The position numbers and the translations under genes are program-made. Source: Actinomycetes bacterium (GTDB lineage Bacteria; Actinomycetota; JAICYB01). From it: a DNA stretch of 40,583 nucleotides. The notes beneath the pieces are model-generated. The model was not told where the DNA came from, made no database searches, and was given only the letters and a program-made list of their open reading frames with translations. Shown piece by piece: positions 16,422-24,071 of the stretch (within the stretch, counting starts at the first letter, position 1; every line of letters starts with the position of its first letter). The stretch is from NCBI GenBank assembly GCA_025934435.1, contig JAICYB010000028.1, forward strand, positions 1 to 40,583, read 5' to 3'.

Positions 16422-18134
16422 CTAAGGACTCAATCGTACGCCGTCCTCACAGTTCGACGAAGCCCTCGGCCATCGCGAGGCGGGAACGTGCGCCGGAAGT
16501 ACGTCGAGCGCTCGCGTCTCTGCACTGAAACGGGGCCCGGAGGGCCACGGGCCGCGATAGCGCTTGACCACGACGCCGCCGGCGATCTCCGTCTCGTTCG
16601 TGTATCCGTGCGCGAGGCGCACAGGGCCCCAGCCGCCGCCGCCCGGCGTCTCGATCCGCACGATGGTTCCGCGCGGGACGGCGCGCGTGATCTTCGGCGC
16701 GACCTCCTCGTCGCCGATGAGGTTGCGCCCCGGTGCTCCGTCCCGCCCGCGGTTCGCTCCCCACGGACCGCGACGCCGGCGCTCGGTGATGAGCGTGACC
16801 GTTGCGTCGTCCGACAGGATCTCGATCTCGCGCACGACGCCGTCGCCGCCGCGATGCTCACCGGCACCACCGGAACCGTCGCGGAGCTCGTACCGGCGCG
16901 CGCGGAACGGGTACGCATGCTCGAGCGCTTCGATCGGCGTATTGCGCGTGTTGGTCATGTGCGTGTGCACGCCGGACGCTCCGTCGCCCCACGGCGTCGC
17001 ACCCGCGCCGCCGGCGATCGTCTCGTAGTACGAGAATCCGCTCCCGCCGATGAGCACGTTGTTCATCGTCCCCTGACTCGCCGCAGGGACGAGATCGGGG
17101 ACGGCTTTCGCGAACGCGCCGAAGATCGCATCCGTGATGCGCTGCGACGTCTCGACGTTTCCCGCGCCGACCGCCGCGGGCGGACGCGCGCTCACGACGG
17201 TTCCGTCCTGCGTGGCCACGACGAGCACACGCCAGCAACCGGCATTGACCGGGATGTCGTGCGGGACGAGGCACCGGAGGACGTAGCACGCCGCCGACAA
17301 CGCGACCGCGTGCACCGAGTTCACGTTCCCGCGCACCTGCGGGTCACTTCCGCGCAGGTCGACCTCGACGCCGTCGCCGATACGGAGCGTGCACACGATC
17401 TTGATGTCGGTCGTGCCGGCGCCGTCATCGTCGAGCAGGTCGGTGAACGTCCATTCACCGCGCGGCAGCTCGCTCAAAGCCGCCCGCACGCGCGCGTCCG
17501 CGTAGTCGTCGAGAGCGCGCTCCGCATCGAGCAGCCCGTCGATCCCCCACTCGCTCGCGAGCTCGCGCAGACGGACGGCCCCCCGCGCGTTCGCTCCGCT
17601 CTGCGCGTGGAGATCGCCTTCGCGCTCACCCGGCGTGCGCGATGCCGCTTTGATACGCGCAACCAGATCGTCGTCGAGGCGCGTCGGCGGTATGCGGAGA
17701 CCTTCTTGTTCGATGTCGGTTGCGCCGGCGGGGATCGAGCCGGGAGCGATACCGCCGACATCGGTGTGGTGCGCGCGGTTCGCAACGTAGCCGAGGAGGC
17801 GCCCCTCCATGAACACCGGTGCGACGACCGTGATGTCGTTCAGATGCGTCCCGCCCGCGAACGGATCGTTCAGCGCGACCTGGTCGCCGTCGGCCATGTC
17901 CGGAAAGGCCGCCACCGCCGCGGCGACGGACGCCGGCATCGAGCCGAGGTGCACCGGGATGTGCTCGGCCTGCGCGACGAGCTCGCCGCCGGGCGAGAAC
18001 ACGGCGCAAGAGAAGTCCTCGCGTTCCTTGATGTTCGGCGAGTACGACGTGCGTTTCAGCACGGCACCCATCTCGTCCGCGACGCCTTCGAGCGCGTGGC
18101 GCAGGATCTCGAGCGTGATCGCGTCGACGCTCAT
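16422..18134 (-). CDS. hyuB: N-methylhydantoinase B / 5-oxoprolinase subunit B family (HyuB) with aberrant C-terminus
   Basis: A 570-residue HyuB-like subunit. ITLEILRHALEGVADEMGAV, KRTSYSPNIKEREDFSCAVF, HLGSMPASV, LNDPFAGGTHLNDITVVAPV, ANRAHHTDVGGIAPGS and the C-terminal IVRIETPGGGGWG are family hallmarks. With HyuA it forms an ATP-dependent amide/lactam or ketone-carboxylating enzyme (hydantoin, 5-oxoproline or acetophenone type); the substrate is not predictable. The ATG overlaps the hyuA stop (ATGA). The family normally ends soon after GGGGWG. Here about 62 more residues follow; their start (RLAHGYTNETEIAGG, VVVKRYRGP, RALDVLPAHVP) looks like the N-terminus of an APH-type phosphotransferase, and the rest is out of its frame. 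The stop is next to the TPP riboswitch. Confidence 0.88.
   Translation of the reverse strand: MSVDAITLEILRHALEGVADEMGAVLKRTSYSPNIKEREDFSCAVFSPGGELVAQAEHIPVHLGSMPASVAAAVAAFPDMADGDQVALNDPFAGGTHLNDITVVAPVFMEGRLLGYVANRAHHTDVGGIAPGSIPAGATDIEQEGLRIPPTRLDDDLVARIKAASRTPGEREGDLHAQSGANARGAVRLRELASEWGIDGLLDAERALDDYADARVRAALSELPRGEWTFTDLLDDDGAGTTDIKIVCTLRIGDGVEVDLRGSDPQVRGNVNSVHAVALSAACYVLRCLVPHDIPVNAGCWRVLVVATQDGTVVSARPPAAVGAGNVETSQRITDAIFGAFAKAVPDLVPAASQGTMNNVLIGGSGFSYYETIAGGAGATPWGDGASGVHTHMTNTRNTPIEALEHAYPFRARRYELRDGSGGAGEHRGGDGVVREIEILSDDATVTLITERRRRGPWGANRGRDGAPGRNLIGDEEVAPKITRAVPRGTIVRIETPGGGGWGPVRLAHGYTNETEIAGGVVVKRYRGPWPSGPRFSAETRALDVLPAHVPASRWPRASSNCEDGVRLSP
16433..16438 (-). promoter_or_regulatory. 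Candidate -10 box of the thiGH promoter
   Basis: TACGAT on the minus strand lies where transcription would begin about 5 nt before the riboswitch. A weak TTCGTC sits 17 nt further upstream as a possible -35. Both are inside the 3' end of hyuB. Confidence 0.35.
16447..16622 (-). pseudogene. Truncated, frameshifted phosphotransferase (APH/choline-kinase type) remnant fused to hyuB
   Basis: From a potential GTG at 16622 the minus strand reads RLAHGYTNETEIAGGVVVKRY, then RGPWPSGPRFSAETRALDVL and PAHVPASR. This is the usual opening of actinobacterial aminoglycoside/choline-type kinases: HGYTN-T, VVVK with the ATP-site lysine, E..AL..L, VP-x-x-R. A one-base shift after this continues into MAEGFVEL and a TGA at 16447-16449; the kinase body is missing. 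It is in frame with hyuB, so it appears as the hyuB tail. The similarity is by memory of the family and has not been searched. Confidence 0.4.
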
Positions 18135-20119
18135 GTCACGTCCACGACGAGCGCGCCGCTCGCGTGCACCTCGGCGGACGAACCGACGTCGAGCCAGATC
18201 GTCGAGTCGAGCTCGGTGACGATCGCGGGCCCGGAGATCCGACCGCCGGACGGAAGGTTCGAACGTGCGAACACCGGAACGTCGACGCCACCGACGCGCC
18301 AATTGTCGAACGGTTCGATGGTCGTTCCGGATGGGGCCGCCACGGTGATGTCGCGCGCCGGACCGAGCGCAACCGCGCGAAACGTGATCGCCTCGATACG
18401 CGCGTCGGGGCGCGAGAACCCGAACCGTTCCAGGTGCGCGGCATGGAACGCTTCGCCGATCAAAGCGAAGCTCGGCCCCCCTTGAACGGGGATGCGCAGC
18501 TCGTGCGATTGACCTTCATACCGGCAGTCGACGACGAGCGACGTCCGTGCGTCGACGGATCGGACGCCTTCGACGGCGAGCTCGTCGAGCACCTGCTTCG
18601 TCAGCGCAGCGAGGATCGACCGGAGCTCGACGTCACGCGATCGGTCGGCGAGCTGCGGACGAGACAGCGACGCGTCCGCGCGGCGCGACGCGACGAGGAG
18701 ACCGAGCGCGGCGAGCGCACCGGGTGACGGCGGGACGATCACCGTCGAGATGTCGAGTTCGCGCGCGAGCGCCGTCGCGTGCAGCGGCCCGGCTCCGCCG
18801 AAAGCGACGAGCGCGTATCGACGGACGTCTCGGCCGCGTTCGACCGACACCGAACGAACAGCGCGCGCCATCGTCGCGCGGACGACACGCAACACCCCGT
18901 CGGCCGCCTCGTCGAGATCGAGTCTCGCGGCCGTCGCAAGTCGCGCCATCGCCTCGCGGGCGGCGTCCACGTTCAAGCGGAGCTCGCCTCCGGCGAGGCC
19001 CCACCCGGGATCCGGCTCGCCGACGGCGAGCCGGGACGGGCCGAGATAGCCCAGCACGCACTGCGCGTCGGTAACCGTGGGCTCGGTGCCGCCCTTCCCG
19101 TAGCACGCCGGGCCCGGATCGGCCCCGGCCGAACCCGGCCCGGCTCTGAGCGCTCCGCCGGCGTCCACCCACGCGATGCTTCCGCCCCCGGCGCCGACCG
19201 AGATCACATCGATGCTCGGCGTCTTGAACGCGAGACCGTCGAGCGACGCCTCGTCGGCGACATCGGGGACGCCGTCGTTGACAAGTGCGACGTCCGCCGA
19301 CGTGCCGCCCATGTCGAGCGTCACGATGTCGCGCACACCGCACCGTTCCGCCGCCCACACCGCGCCGAGCACTCCGGCCGCCGGGCCGGAATACAGCGTG
19401 TGCACCGGTTGCTCGATCGTCTGATCGATCCCGCGGATACCGCCGCCCGACCACATCACTCCGCAGCGCGCGTCGGACGACGCGTCGTCGATCTTCCGCA
19501 AGTAGCGCGACAACGCAGGCTGCACGTACGCATTGAGCGCCGTCGTCGATGCGCGCTCGTACTCGCGGATCTCCGGCACGATGTCACAGGAGAGCGAAAC
19601 GGGAACGTCCAGTTCTTCCGCGATGAGTTCGGCGACGCGCCGCTCGTGCGACGGATCGGCGTACGAATGCAGCAGCGTCACGGCGACGCCATCGACGCCG
19701 CGAAGCGTACGGAGCGTCGCGCGTGCCTCGTCCTCATCGAGCTCGGTGATCGTGGTTCCGTCCGGCGCGGTGCGTTGCACGATCCCGACGCAGCGATCGC
19801 GCGAAACGACCGGTGCCGGACGTTGCGCCGACAGGTCGTACAGCGACGGCCGGTCCTGGCGCGCGAGATGGAGCACGTGTGCGAATCCGTCGGTCGCGAC
19901 GAAGGCGATGTCGGCGCCGGTGCGCGTGAGGACGGCGTTCGTCCCGACGGTTGTGCCGTGCAGCACTTCGTCGGCCGGTCGATCGATCCGTGACAAGGCC
20001 GTCGCGAACGCTTCGGACGGATCACCCGGTGTCGAAGGGACCTTCACGACGACGATGCGGTCGTCGAACGCGGCGACGAGATCGGTGAACGTCCCGCCGA
20101 TGTCGATGCCGATCCTCAC
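18131..20119 (-). CDS. hyuA: N-methylhydantoinase A / 5-oxoprolinase subunit A family (HyuA)
   Basis: A 662-residue ATP-binding subunit of full length. It opens with the sugar-kinase-like phosphate loop VRIGIDIGGTFTDLV, followed by VLHGTTVGTNAVLTRTGA, SPHERRVAELI-like DPSHERRVAELIAEEL, SCDIVPEIREYERASTTALN, the second phosphate loop IVTLDMGGTSADVALV, the adenosine loop ISVGAGGGSIAWVD, then ACYGKGGTEPTVTDA and ALVAFGGAGPLHATALAREL. It couples ATP hydrolysis to lactam or imide ring opening, or to carboxylation, with HyuB. The GTG at 20119 overlaps the stop of the plsY-like gene (GTGA), so the three genes form one operon. Upstream in-frame codons belong to the plsY-like gene. Confidence 0.93.
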   Translation of the reverse strand: MRIGIDIGGTFTDLVAAFDDRIVVVKVPSTPGDPSEAFATALSRIDRPADEVLHGTTVGTNAVLTRTGADIAFVATDGFAHVLHLARQDRPSLYDLSAQRPAPVVSRDRCVGIVQRTAPDGTTITELDEDEARATLRTLRGVDGVAVTLLHSYADPSHERRVAELIAEELDVPVSLSCDIVPEIREYERASTTALNAYVQPALSRYLRKIDDASSDARCGVMWSGGGIRGIDQTIEQPVHTLYSGPAAGVLGAVWAAERCGVRDIVTLDMGGTSADVALVNDGVPDVADEASLDGLAFKTPSIDVISVGAGGGSIAWVDAGGALRAGPGSAGADPGPACYGKGGTEPTVTDAQCVLGYLGPSRLAVGEPDPGWGLAGGELRLNVDAAREAMARLATAARLDLDEAADGVLRVVRATMARAVRSVSVERGRDVRRYALVAFGGAGPLHATALARELDISTVIVPPSPGALAALGLLVASRRADASLSRPQLADRSRDVELRSILAALTKQVLDELAVEGVRSVDARTSLVVDCRYEGQSHELRIPVQGGPSFALIGEAFHAAHLERFGFSRPDARIEAITFRAVALGPARDITVAAPSGTTIEPFDNWRVGGVDVPVFARSNLPSGGRISGPAIVTELDSTIWLDVGSSAEVHASGALVVDVT

Positions 20120-20733
20120 GACTCGTCGAACACGACCCGGCGCAGAGCGGCGTCGCCGAGCGACGCTCCGGCGGCGATCTGCGAGCCGATCCCCTCCAGT
20201 CGTCGCGCGAAGATGAGCACGTTGATCACGCCGGACGCGATCAGATACGGGAGGGGCTGACCGCGCCACCACGCGAGGAACGGGATCGCGGCGAACCCGA
20301 TCGTCGAGGCCAGGCCCCCCGCTTTGACCCGCGAACCGATGACGCGCACGAGCCCGGCGACGATCATCTCGACGGGCAGGAACGCGAGGAAGGCGCCGGC
20401 GGCGGCGGAGAGTCCCCGCCCGGCGAACCGCCGGAGGTAGGGGGGCCAGCAGTGTCCGGCGACGGCCCCGATGGCGCAGGCCGCGATCTCGTACGGGCCG
20501 GTGATGCGGGTGGCGATCACGACGGGCGTGAACGCCTTGAGGACGTCCATCACGGCGGCGATCGTGGCCGCCCGGCCCGCGACCCGTTGGAGCAGGACGT
20601 GCGCGTCGGCCTCTCCCGCATCGCGCCGCACGTCGTCGAGCACGGGGACGAGACCCCGACGCGAGGCGACGATCCACGCCGAGGGCAGCGTCCCGCAGAC
20701 GTAGCCGATGAGGGCCCAGAGAAAAACGCCCAT
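20116..20733 (-). CDS. Divergent PlsY-like (glycerol-3-phosphate acyltransferase family) membrane protein
   Basis: A 205-residue polytopic inner-membrane protein with about five hydrophobic segments. The framework of PlsY is recognisable: GYVCGTLPSAWIVA at the N-terminus, MDVLKAFTPVVIA in place of the D-x-x-K-G motif, and HCWPPYLRRFAGRGLSAAAG in place of H-x-F-P...GGKG. However, the first catalytic motif (normally S-G-N-x-G-A-T-N) is replaced by DAGEADAHVLLQ and GGKG by AGRG. The active-site residues that bind acyl phosphate are therefore altered, and ordinary PlsY activity is doubtful. It opens an operon with hyuA and hyuB through a 4-nt overlap. Whether it acts with them or is a paralog with another acyl donor is open. 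Confidence 0.75.
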   Translation of the reverse strand: MGVFLWALIGYVCGTLPSAWIVASRRGLVPVLDDVRRDAGEADAHVLLQRVAGRAATIAAVMDVLKAFTPVVIATRITGPYEIAACAIGAVAGHCWPPYLRRFAGRGLSAAAGAFLAFLPVEMIVAGLVRVIGSRVKAGGLASTIGFAAIPFLAWWRGQPLPYLIASGVINVLIFARRLEGIGSQIAAGASLGDAALRRVVFDES

Positions 20734-20767
20734 GATCAGGGCACAGGATGTCGTGTTCTGGGGTTCA

Positions 20768-20787
20768 ACGTAAAAGTATGCTTACGT
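20768..20787. promoter_or_regulatory. Dyad operator between the plsY-hyuAB operon and the MFS gene
   Basis: ACGTAA-N8-TTACGT is a perfect 6-bp inverted repeat in the 91-bp divergent gap. It overlaps TATGCT (20777-20782), a possible -10 box for the MFS gene. Size and symmetry fit a dimeric repressor of TetR/GntR type; no such regulator gene is nearby. Confidence 0.5.
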
Positions 20788-20824
20788 CGATCCAGATAGG
20801 CAGGGCGCGTCCATCCGGGGGGAC

Positions 20825-22159
20825 TTGTTGGCGCAGAACGTCTCGGTGAGCGGCGACCTCTTCGCGAATCGCCCCTTCCGCCGGTTGCTCGTCGGACACG
20901 GACTCTCGAGCCTCGGCGACTGGGTGGCGACCTTCGGGCTGATGCTGTTCGTCCGCAACCTGACGAGTGGTTCGTCCATCCAAGGTCTCGCGATCTCCGG
21001 GATCCTCGGCTTCCGCATCCTGCCGGCGCTGCTCGCGGCCCCCGTCGCCTCGTCCATAACCGATCGCTTCGATCGCCGTCGGACCATGATCGCGATGGAT
21101 CTCCTCCGCGGCGGCTTGATCCTGATCGTTCCGTTCACGTCTTCGCTCGGCGCCGTCTACGCGATCGCGTTCTTCCTCGAAGGGCTCAGCTTGATCTTCC
21201 TTCCCGCGCGCGACTCGATCGTTCCGAATATCGTCCGGCCGAGCGAGCTCGCCGGCGCGAACGGGATGATCATGCTCGCGCAGTGGGGGACGATCCCCTT
21301 CGCGGGCGGACTCGTCGTCGCGTCGTCCGCGGCCGCCGGCGCGCTGCGTCACATACCGTTCATCGGACGACTCGCCGGGCAGCGACTCGCGCTCCCCTTC
21401 GGGTTCGACGCGCTGACGTTCGCCGTCTCCGCGATCGCCATCTTCGGATTGCCCCAGCTGATCGGGAAGGTTGCGCGTTCGGCGAAGCCGGCGGACGAAG
21501 GTGCGATCCATGCCGTCGAGCACGACATGATGACCGGCGTTCGTTACCTCATGGAAGATCGCGGGCGACGCAACATGATCATCGGGATGGCGCTCGCTTG
21601 CGGCGCGGGCGGCGGGCTCTTCGCGATCGGCATCCCGTATGTGAAGACGACGCTTCACGCATCCGATGCGATCTTCGGTGCGCTCGTCGCGCTCTGGGGC
21701 GTCGGCATGGCGCTCGGTGCGTTGATCACGCAGCGTCCGTCCGATCACGAAGCCGACATCTTCCGTGTCGCACTCGGTGGCTCGGGCATCGTCCTCATGG
21801 TGATGGCGTTGATCCCGCACCCGTGGCTCGCGCTCGTCGTGTCCGTGGGGTTCGGTGCCGGGTTGTCGATCGCGATGGTGCTCGGCATCACCTACGCGCA
21901 ACGCACCGCACCCGAGGAGATGCGCGGACGGGTCATGTCCGCGGTGCATGTGCTCGCGCGGATCTTTCTCATCATGGGCGGCGTCGTCGTCGGAGGGATC
22001 GCCGCGGCGATGGCGCACGTGCACCTTCCGGTGCTCACGCACTGGGACGGCTACCGGTACGCGTTCCTCGTATCGGGTGCGGCGCTGGTCTTCGGCGGAC
22101 TGGCGGCGAAGAGCGGCGCGGTCGAGATCGAAGCCGAGGAAAAAGAGCTCCGAAGCTAG
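20825..22159 (+). CDS. MFS transporter (MFS_3 / EntS-like exporter)
   Basis: A 444-residue inner-membrane carrier with about 11-12 hydrophobic segments. FANRPFRRLLVGHGLSSLGD (helix 1 entry), AAPVASSITDRFDRRRTMIA (the motif A loop between helices 2 and 3) and NIVRPSELAGANGMIMLAQW are typical of the MFS_3 exporters that move siderophores, macrolides or other amphiphiles outward. GITYAQRTAPEEMRGRVMSA is the matching C-terminal-half loop. Substrate unknown. Start choices are TTG 20825, TTG 20828 (5 nt after a GGGGGG ribosome-like run, perhaps best) or GTG 20846. It diverges from the plsY-hyuAB operon across a dyad operator, so the two may be co-regulated and could export or import a related compound. 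Confidence 0.88.
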   Translation: MLAQNVSVSGDLFANRPFRRLLVGHGLSSLGDWVATFGLMLFVRNLTSGSSIQGLAISGILGFRILPALLAAPVASSITDRFDRRRTMIAMDLLRGGLILIVPFTSSLGAVYAIAFFLEGLSLIFLPARDSIVPNIVRPSELAGANGMIMLAQWGTIPFAGGLVVASSAAAGALRHIPFIGRLAGQRLALPFGFDALTFAVSAIAIFGLPQLIGKVARSAKPADEGAIHAVEHDMMTGVRYLMEDRGRRNMIIGMALACGAGGGLFAIGIPYVKTTLHASDAIFGALVALWGVGMALGALITQRPSDHEADIFRVALGGSGIVLMVMALIPHPWLALVVSVGFGAGLSIAMVLGITYAQRTAPEEMRGRVMSAVHVLARIFLIMGGVVVGGIAAAMAHVHLPVLTHWDGYRYAFLVSGAALVFGGLAAKSGAVEIEAEEKELRS

Positions 22160-22168
22160 AGGACGGCG

Positions 22169-22249
22169 CTACTTGCCCGCGTTCGGGCGCTTCCCGTGGT
22201 TCGCCTTGTTCTTCCGGCGCTGCTTGCGCTTGCGTCCTCGTTTCGGCAT
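22169..22249 (-). CDS. Ribosomal protein bL37 (actinobacterial, 26 residues)
   Basis: A 26-residue, extremely basic peptide beginning MPKRGRKRKQRRKN and ending KANHGKRPNAGK. It matches the small mycobacterial large-subunit protein bL37, whose hallmark is M-x-KRGRKK...KANHGKRPN. bL37 is known from actinobacterial ribosome structures, where it sits in the 23S rRNA near the peptidyl-transferase region. The gene is too short for most gene finders. ATG 22249 lacks a ribosome site but has a TAGACT -10 box 8 nt upstream, suggesting a leaderless mRNA, a logical mode for a ribosomal gene here. It ends 9 nt from the convergent MFS gene. Confidence 0.88.
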   Translation of the reverse strand: MPKRGRKRKQRRKNKANHGKRPNAGK

Positions 22250-22257
22250 GACGAGCG

Positions 22258-22263
22258 AGTCTA
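22258..22263 (-). promoter_or_regulatory. -10 box of the bL37 gene (likely leaderless)
   Basis: TAGACT on the minus strand ends 8 nt before ATG 22249; no Shine-Dalgarno sequence is present. Confidence 0.5.
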
Positions 22264-22313
22264 TCAGGCGCCCGAGCGGCCGGTGGCGGGCCCGTCGTGA
22301 TACACAGGCGGTC

Positions 22314-23054
22314 GTGAGAACCCCTGTCGTCCGCGCGATGTGCCTCGTCCTGCTCCTCGCAGCGACCGCGTGCACCGCTAAGCACACGAGCGCACCCGAC
22401 GCCGGTACGTCCGGCTCCGTTCGTGAACGCAACGTCGCGTTCACGACGTCCGACGGTGTGCATCTCACCGGACGCCTCTTCGGTTCGAGCAAGGTCGGCA
22501 TCACGCTCGCGCACATGTACCCCGCGGACGCGACCAGTTGGTATCCCGTCGCCCGGAAGCTCGCGTCCGCCGGATACATGGCGCTCGCGTTCAACTTCCG
22601 CGGGTTCGGCGATTCGCAGGGTCCGAAGATCATCCCGAAAGCGCCGATCGATGTCGGCGCCGCGCGCGACTACCTCCGCCGCGCGGGTGCTCGCGACGTG
22701 GTGTTCGTCGGCGCAAGCATGGGCGGCACCGCGTCGCTCGTCGCCGCGCAGTCCGACGACCCCGTCGCCGTGGTGTCCGTCTCGGCGCCCCTCCGTTTCG
22801 AAGGACTCGACGCCGTTCCGTCGACGACGAGCATCCAGCGCCCCGTCCTGCTGATGGCCGCGAAGGACGACCCGAGCGGAGCCTTCGACGCGCTCGAGCA
22901 GTTCGCGCGCGACCTCCCCGATCCGGTGACGAAGGTCTACGCGGGCGATGCGCACGGGACGAATCTCTTGTCGGCGCGTCCGGGCGCAGTCGACGAGATC
23001 ATCGCGTTCTTGCGAAGATGGGCGCCGATCGATCCGGGGACGGTGAAACCATGA
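22314..23054 (+). CDS. Exported alpha/beta hydrolase (lipoprotein-like)
   Basis: A 246-residue serine hydrolase. The N-terminus RTPVVRAMCLVLLLAATACT is an export signal ending in a lipobox-like ATAC (Cys19). The fold shows LAHMYPADATSWYPVARKLA (oxyanion-side HxxP-like loop), FNFRGFGDSQG, the nucleophile elbow VFVGASMGGTAS (Ser in G-A-S-M-G), an acid in MAAKDDPSGAF and the catalytic His in GDAHGTNLLS. It is a probable extracytoplasmic esterase or dienelactone-hydrolase-like enzyme with unknown substrate. GTG 22314 is chosen because it gives a complete signal sequence. Its stop overlaps the ATG of the HadA-like gene (ATGA), which links it to the MaoC pair, although those act in the cytosol. Confidence 0.82.
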   Translation: MRTPVVRAMCLVLLLAATACTAKHTSAPDAGTSGSVRERNVAFTTSDGVHLTGRLFGSSKVGITLAHMYPADATSWYPVARKLASAGYMALAFNFRGFGDSQGPKIIPKAPIDVGAARDYLRRAGARDVVFVGASMGGTASLVAAQSDDPVAVVSVSAPLRFEGLDAVPSTTSIQRPVLLMAAKDDPSGAFDALEQFARDLPDPVTKVYAGDAHGTNLLSARPGAVDEIIAFLRRWAPIDPGTVKP

Positions 23055-23455
23055 GCGACTGGCACATAGAGCGGGGAAAGATCTGGGAGTTCGCCCGCGC
23101 TTGTTTGAACTCGAGCGACGCGTACAACAAGGACGATGCAGTCATCCCGCCGACGTTTCCTCGAACGATCTCGTTCTGGACGCAGCCCGGCCGCGGCGAA
23201 ACGCGTGGCCGCGAGCGCATGGACATGCGCCGCGTGCTCCACGGCGAGCAGGAGTTCGAGTACGTCCGTCCACTCCGTGCGGGCGACGTCCTCACGACCG
23301 AATCGCATGTGAAGGAGCAGTACGAGAAGGAAGGCAAGCGCGGCGGGACGATGCAGTTCGTCGTCACTGAAACCGTCTTCAAGGATCAGGCAGGCGAAGT
23401 CGTCGCCTACGCTCGCGGAACGACCATCCAGACCGGAAAGCCGGCAACGTCATGA
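23051..23455 (+). CDS. MaoC-like dehydratase subunit, FAS1-like/HadA type
   Basis: A 134-residue single hot-dog domain. DWHIERGKIWEFARACLNSS, AVIPPTFPRTISFW and VLHGEQEFEYVRPLRAGDVL follow the N-terminal MaoC dehydratase domain (HadA/HadC in mycobacteria), the non-catalytic partner that shapes the acyl tunnel. With the next gene it should form a (3R)-hydroxyacyl-ACP or -CoA dehydratase in fatty-acid or polyketide metabolism. The start and stop each overlap the neighbouring genes by 4 nt (ATGA on both sides), so the three genes are translated together. A homologue in a beta-oxidation enoyl-CoA hydratase is the alternative. Confidence 0.85.
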   Translation: MSDWHIERGKIWEFARACLNSSDAYNKDDAVIPPTFPRTISFWTQPGRGETRGRERMDMRRVLHGEQEFEYVRPLRAGDVLTTESHVKEQYEKEGKRGGTMQFVVTETVFKDQAGEVVAYARGTTIQTGKPATS

Positions 23456-23832
23456 AACAGGGCGACACGCACGAGAAAGTGATGATCGAGAAGGTCGACC
23501 GCGCGATGTTCGTGCGCTACGCGGGGGCCTCGGGCGACTTCAACCCGATCCACTGGAGCGAGGACTTCGCGAAGTCGGCGGGCTATCCGACGGTGTTCGC
23601 GCAGGGCATGTTCACCGCCGGCGTCCTCGGAACGTTCTTGACCGACTGGGTCGGGGAAGAGAACGTGCGCCGTTTCCGTACGCGTTTCGTGGGTCAGGTC
23701 TGGCCGGACGAAGCGATCACGTGCAAAGCGGAAGTAACGTCGGTGGGCGAAGGATCGGCCGAAGTGAAGCTTCTCGTGACGAACGAAAAAGGCGAGAAGA
23801 AGATCGACGGGGACGCAACCGTCATCCTCTAG
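23452..23832 (+). CDS. MaoC-like (R)-hydratase, catalytic HadB-type subunit
   Basis: A 126-residue hot-dog protein carrying the complete hydratase-2 motif: FVRYAGASGDFNPIHWSEDF with the catalytic Asp and His, then AKSAGYPTVFAQGMFTAGVL. It is the catalytic partner of the preceding subunit and adds or removes water at the C2-C3 bond of acyl thioesters. RFVGQVWPDEAITCKAEV is the usual second beta-strand pair. Its ATG overlaps the preceding stop. Length and pairing are like mycobacterial HadAB; ACP versus CoA substrate cannot be told from the sequence. Confidence 0.88.
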   Translation: MKQGDTHEKVMIEKVDRAMFVRYAGASGDFNPIHWSEDFAKSAGYPTVFAQGMFTAGVLGTFLTDWVGEENVRRFRTRFVGQVWPDEAITCKAEVTSVGEGSAEVKLLVTNEKGEKKIDGDATVIL

Positions 23833-24049
23833 TTCGATCGAGGTCGACGCGAACGCTGAGCCTGTTCCCGCCGGCGAGCAGCAGGAAGACGCCGTTCGCG
23901 GGGTTCACCCGGAACATGCGCTTGATCGGGTCGTCGCGTTCCGAGATCCGCGCCTGCGAGGCGCGAAACGCTCGAAGAGCGGGACGACCACGAACCAGAA
24001 GAGGGCGAGTGCGGCGAGAGGCTTGCGGGTTCGCCGGATCCCTTGTCAC
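23822..24049 (-). pseudogene. Possible frameshifted small membrane-protein gene
   Basis: The 239-bp gap before the HNH gene is not silent. On the minus strand one frame reads RKPLAALALFWFVVVPLFER followed by FAPRR, a clean transmembrane helix. The neighbouring frame then continues as ISERDDPIKRMFRVNPANGV and FLLLAGGNRLSVRVDLDRTRG to a TGA at 23822-23824. Joining them by a one-base shift around 23960 would give a plausible one-helix protein, but there is no start codon in the first frame (GTG 24049 belongs to the second). It may be decayed, or a sequencing or assembly error could be involved. Function unknown. Confidence 0.28.
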
Positions 24050-24059
24050 ACCTACCTTC

Positions 24060-24065
24060 TATCAT
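24060..24065 (+). promoter_or_regulatory. -10 box of a likely leaderless promoter for the HNH gene
   Basis: TATCAT ends 6 nt before ATG 24072; the A+T-rich stretch stands out from its surroundings and no ribosome site is present. Confidence 0.45.
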
Positions 24066-24071
24066 ACGAAC

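Noticed and set aside
16272..18485. Long plus-strand open frame opposite hyuB/thiG
   Set aside because: It runs through the riboswitch and hyuB coding sequence and shows only Arg/Asp/Val-rich composition.
20765..22042. Long minus-strand frame opposite the MFS gene
   Set aside because: Highly charged His/Asp/Arg-rich translation with no domain; antisense to transmembrane codons.
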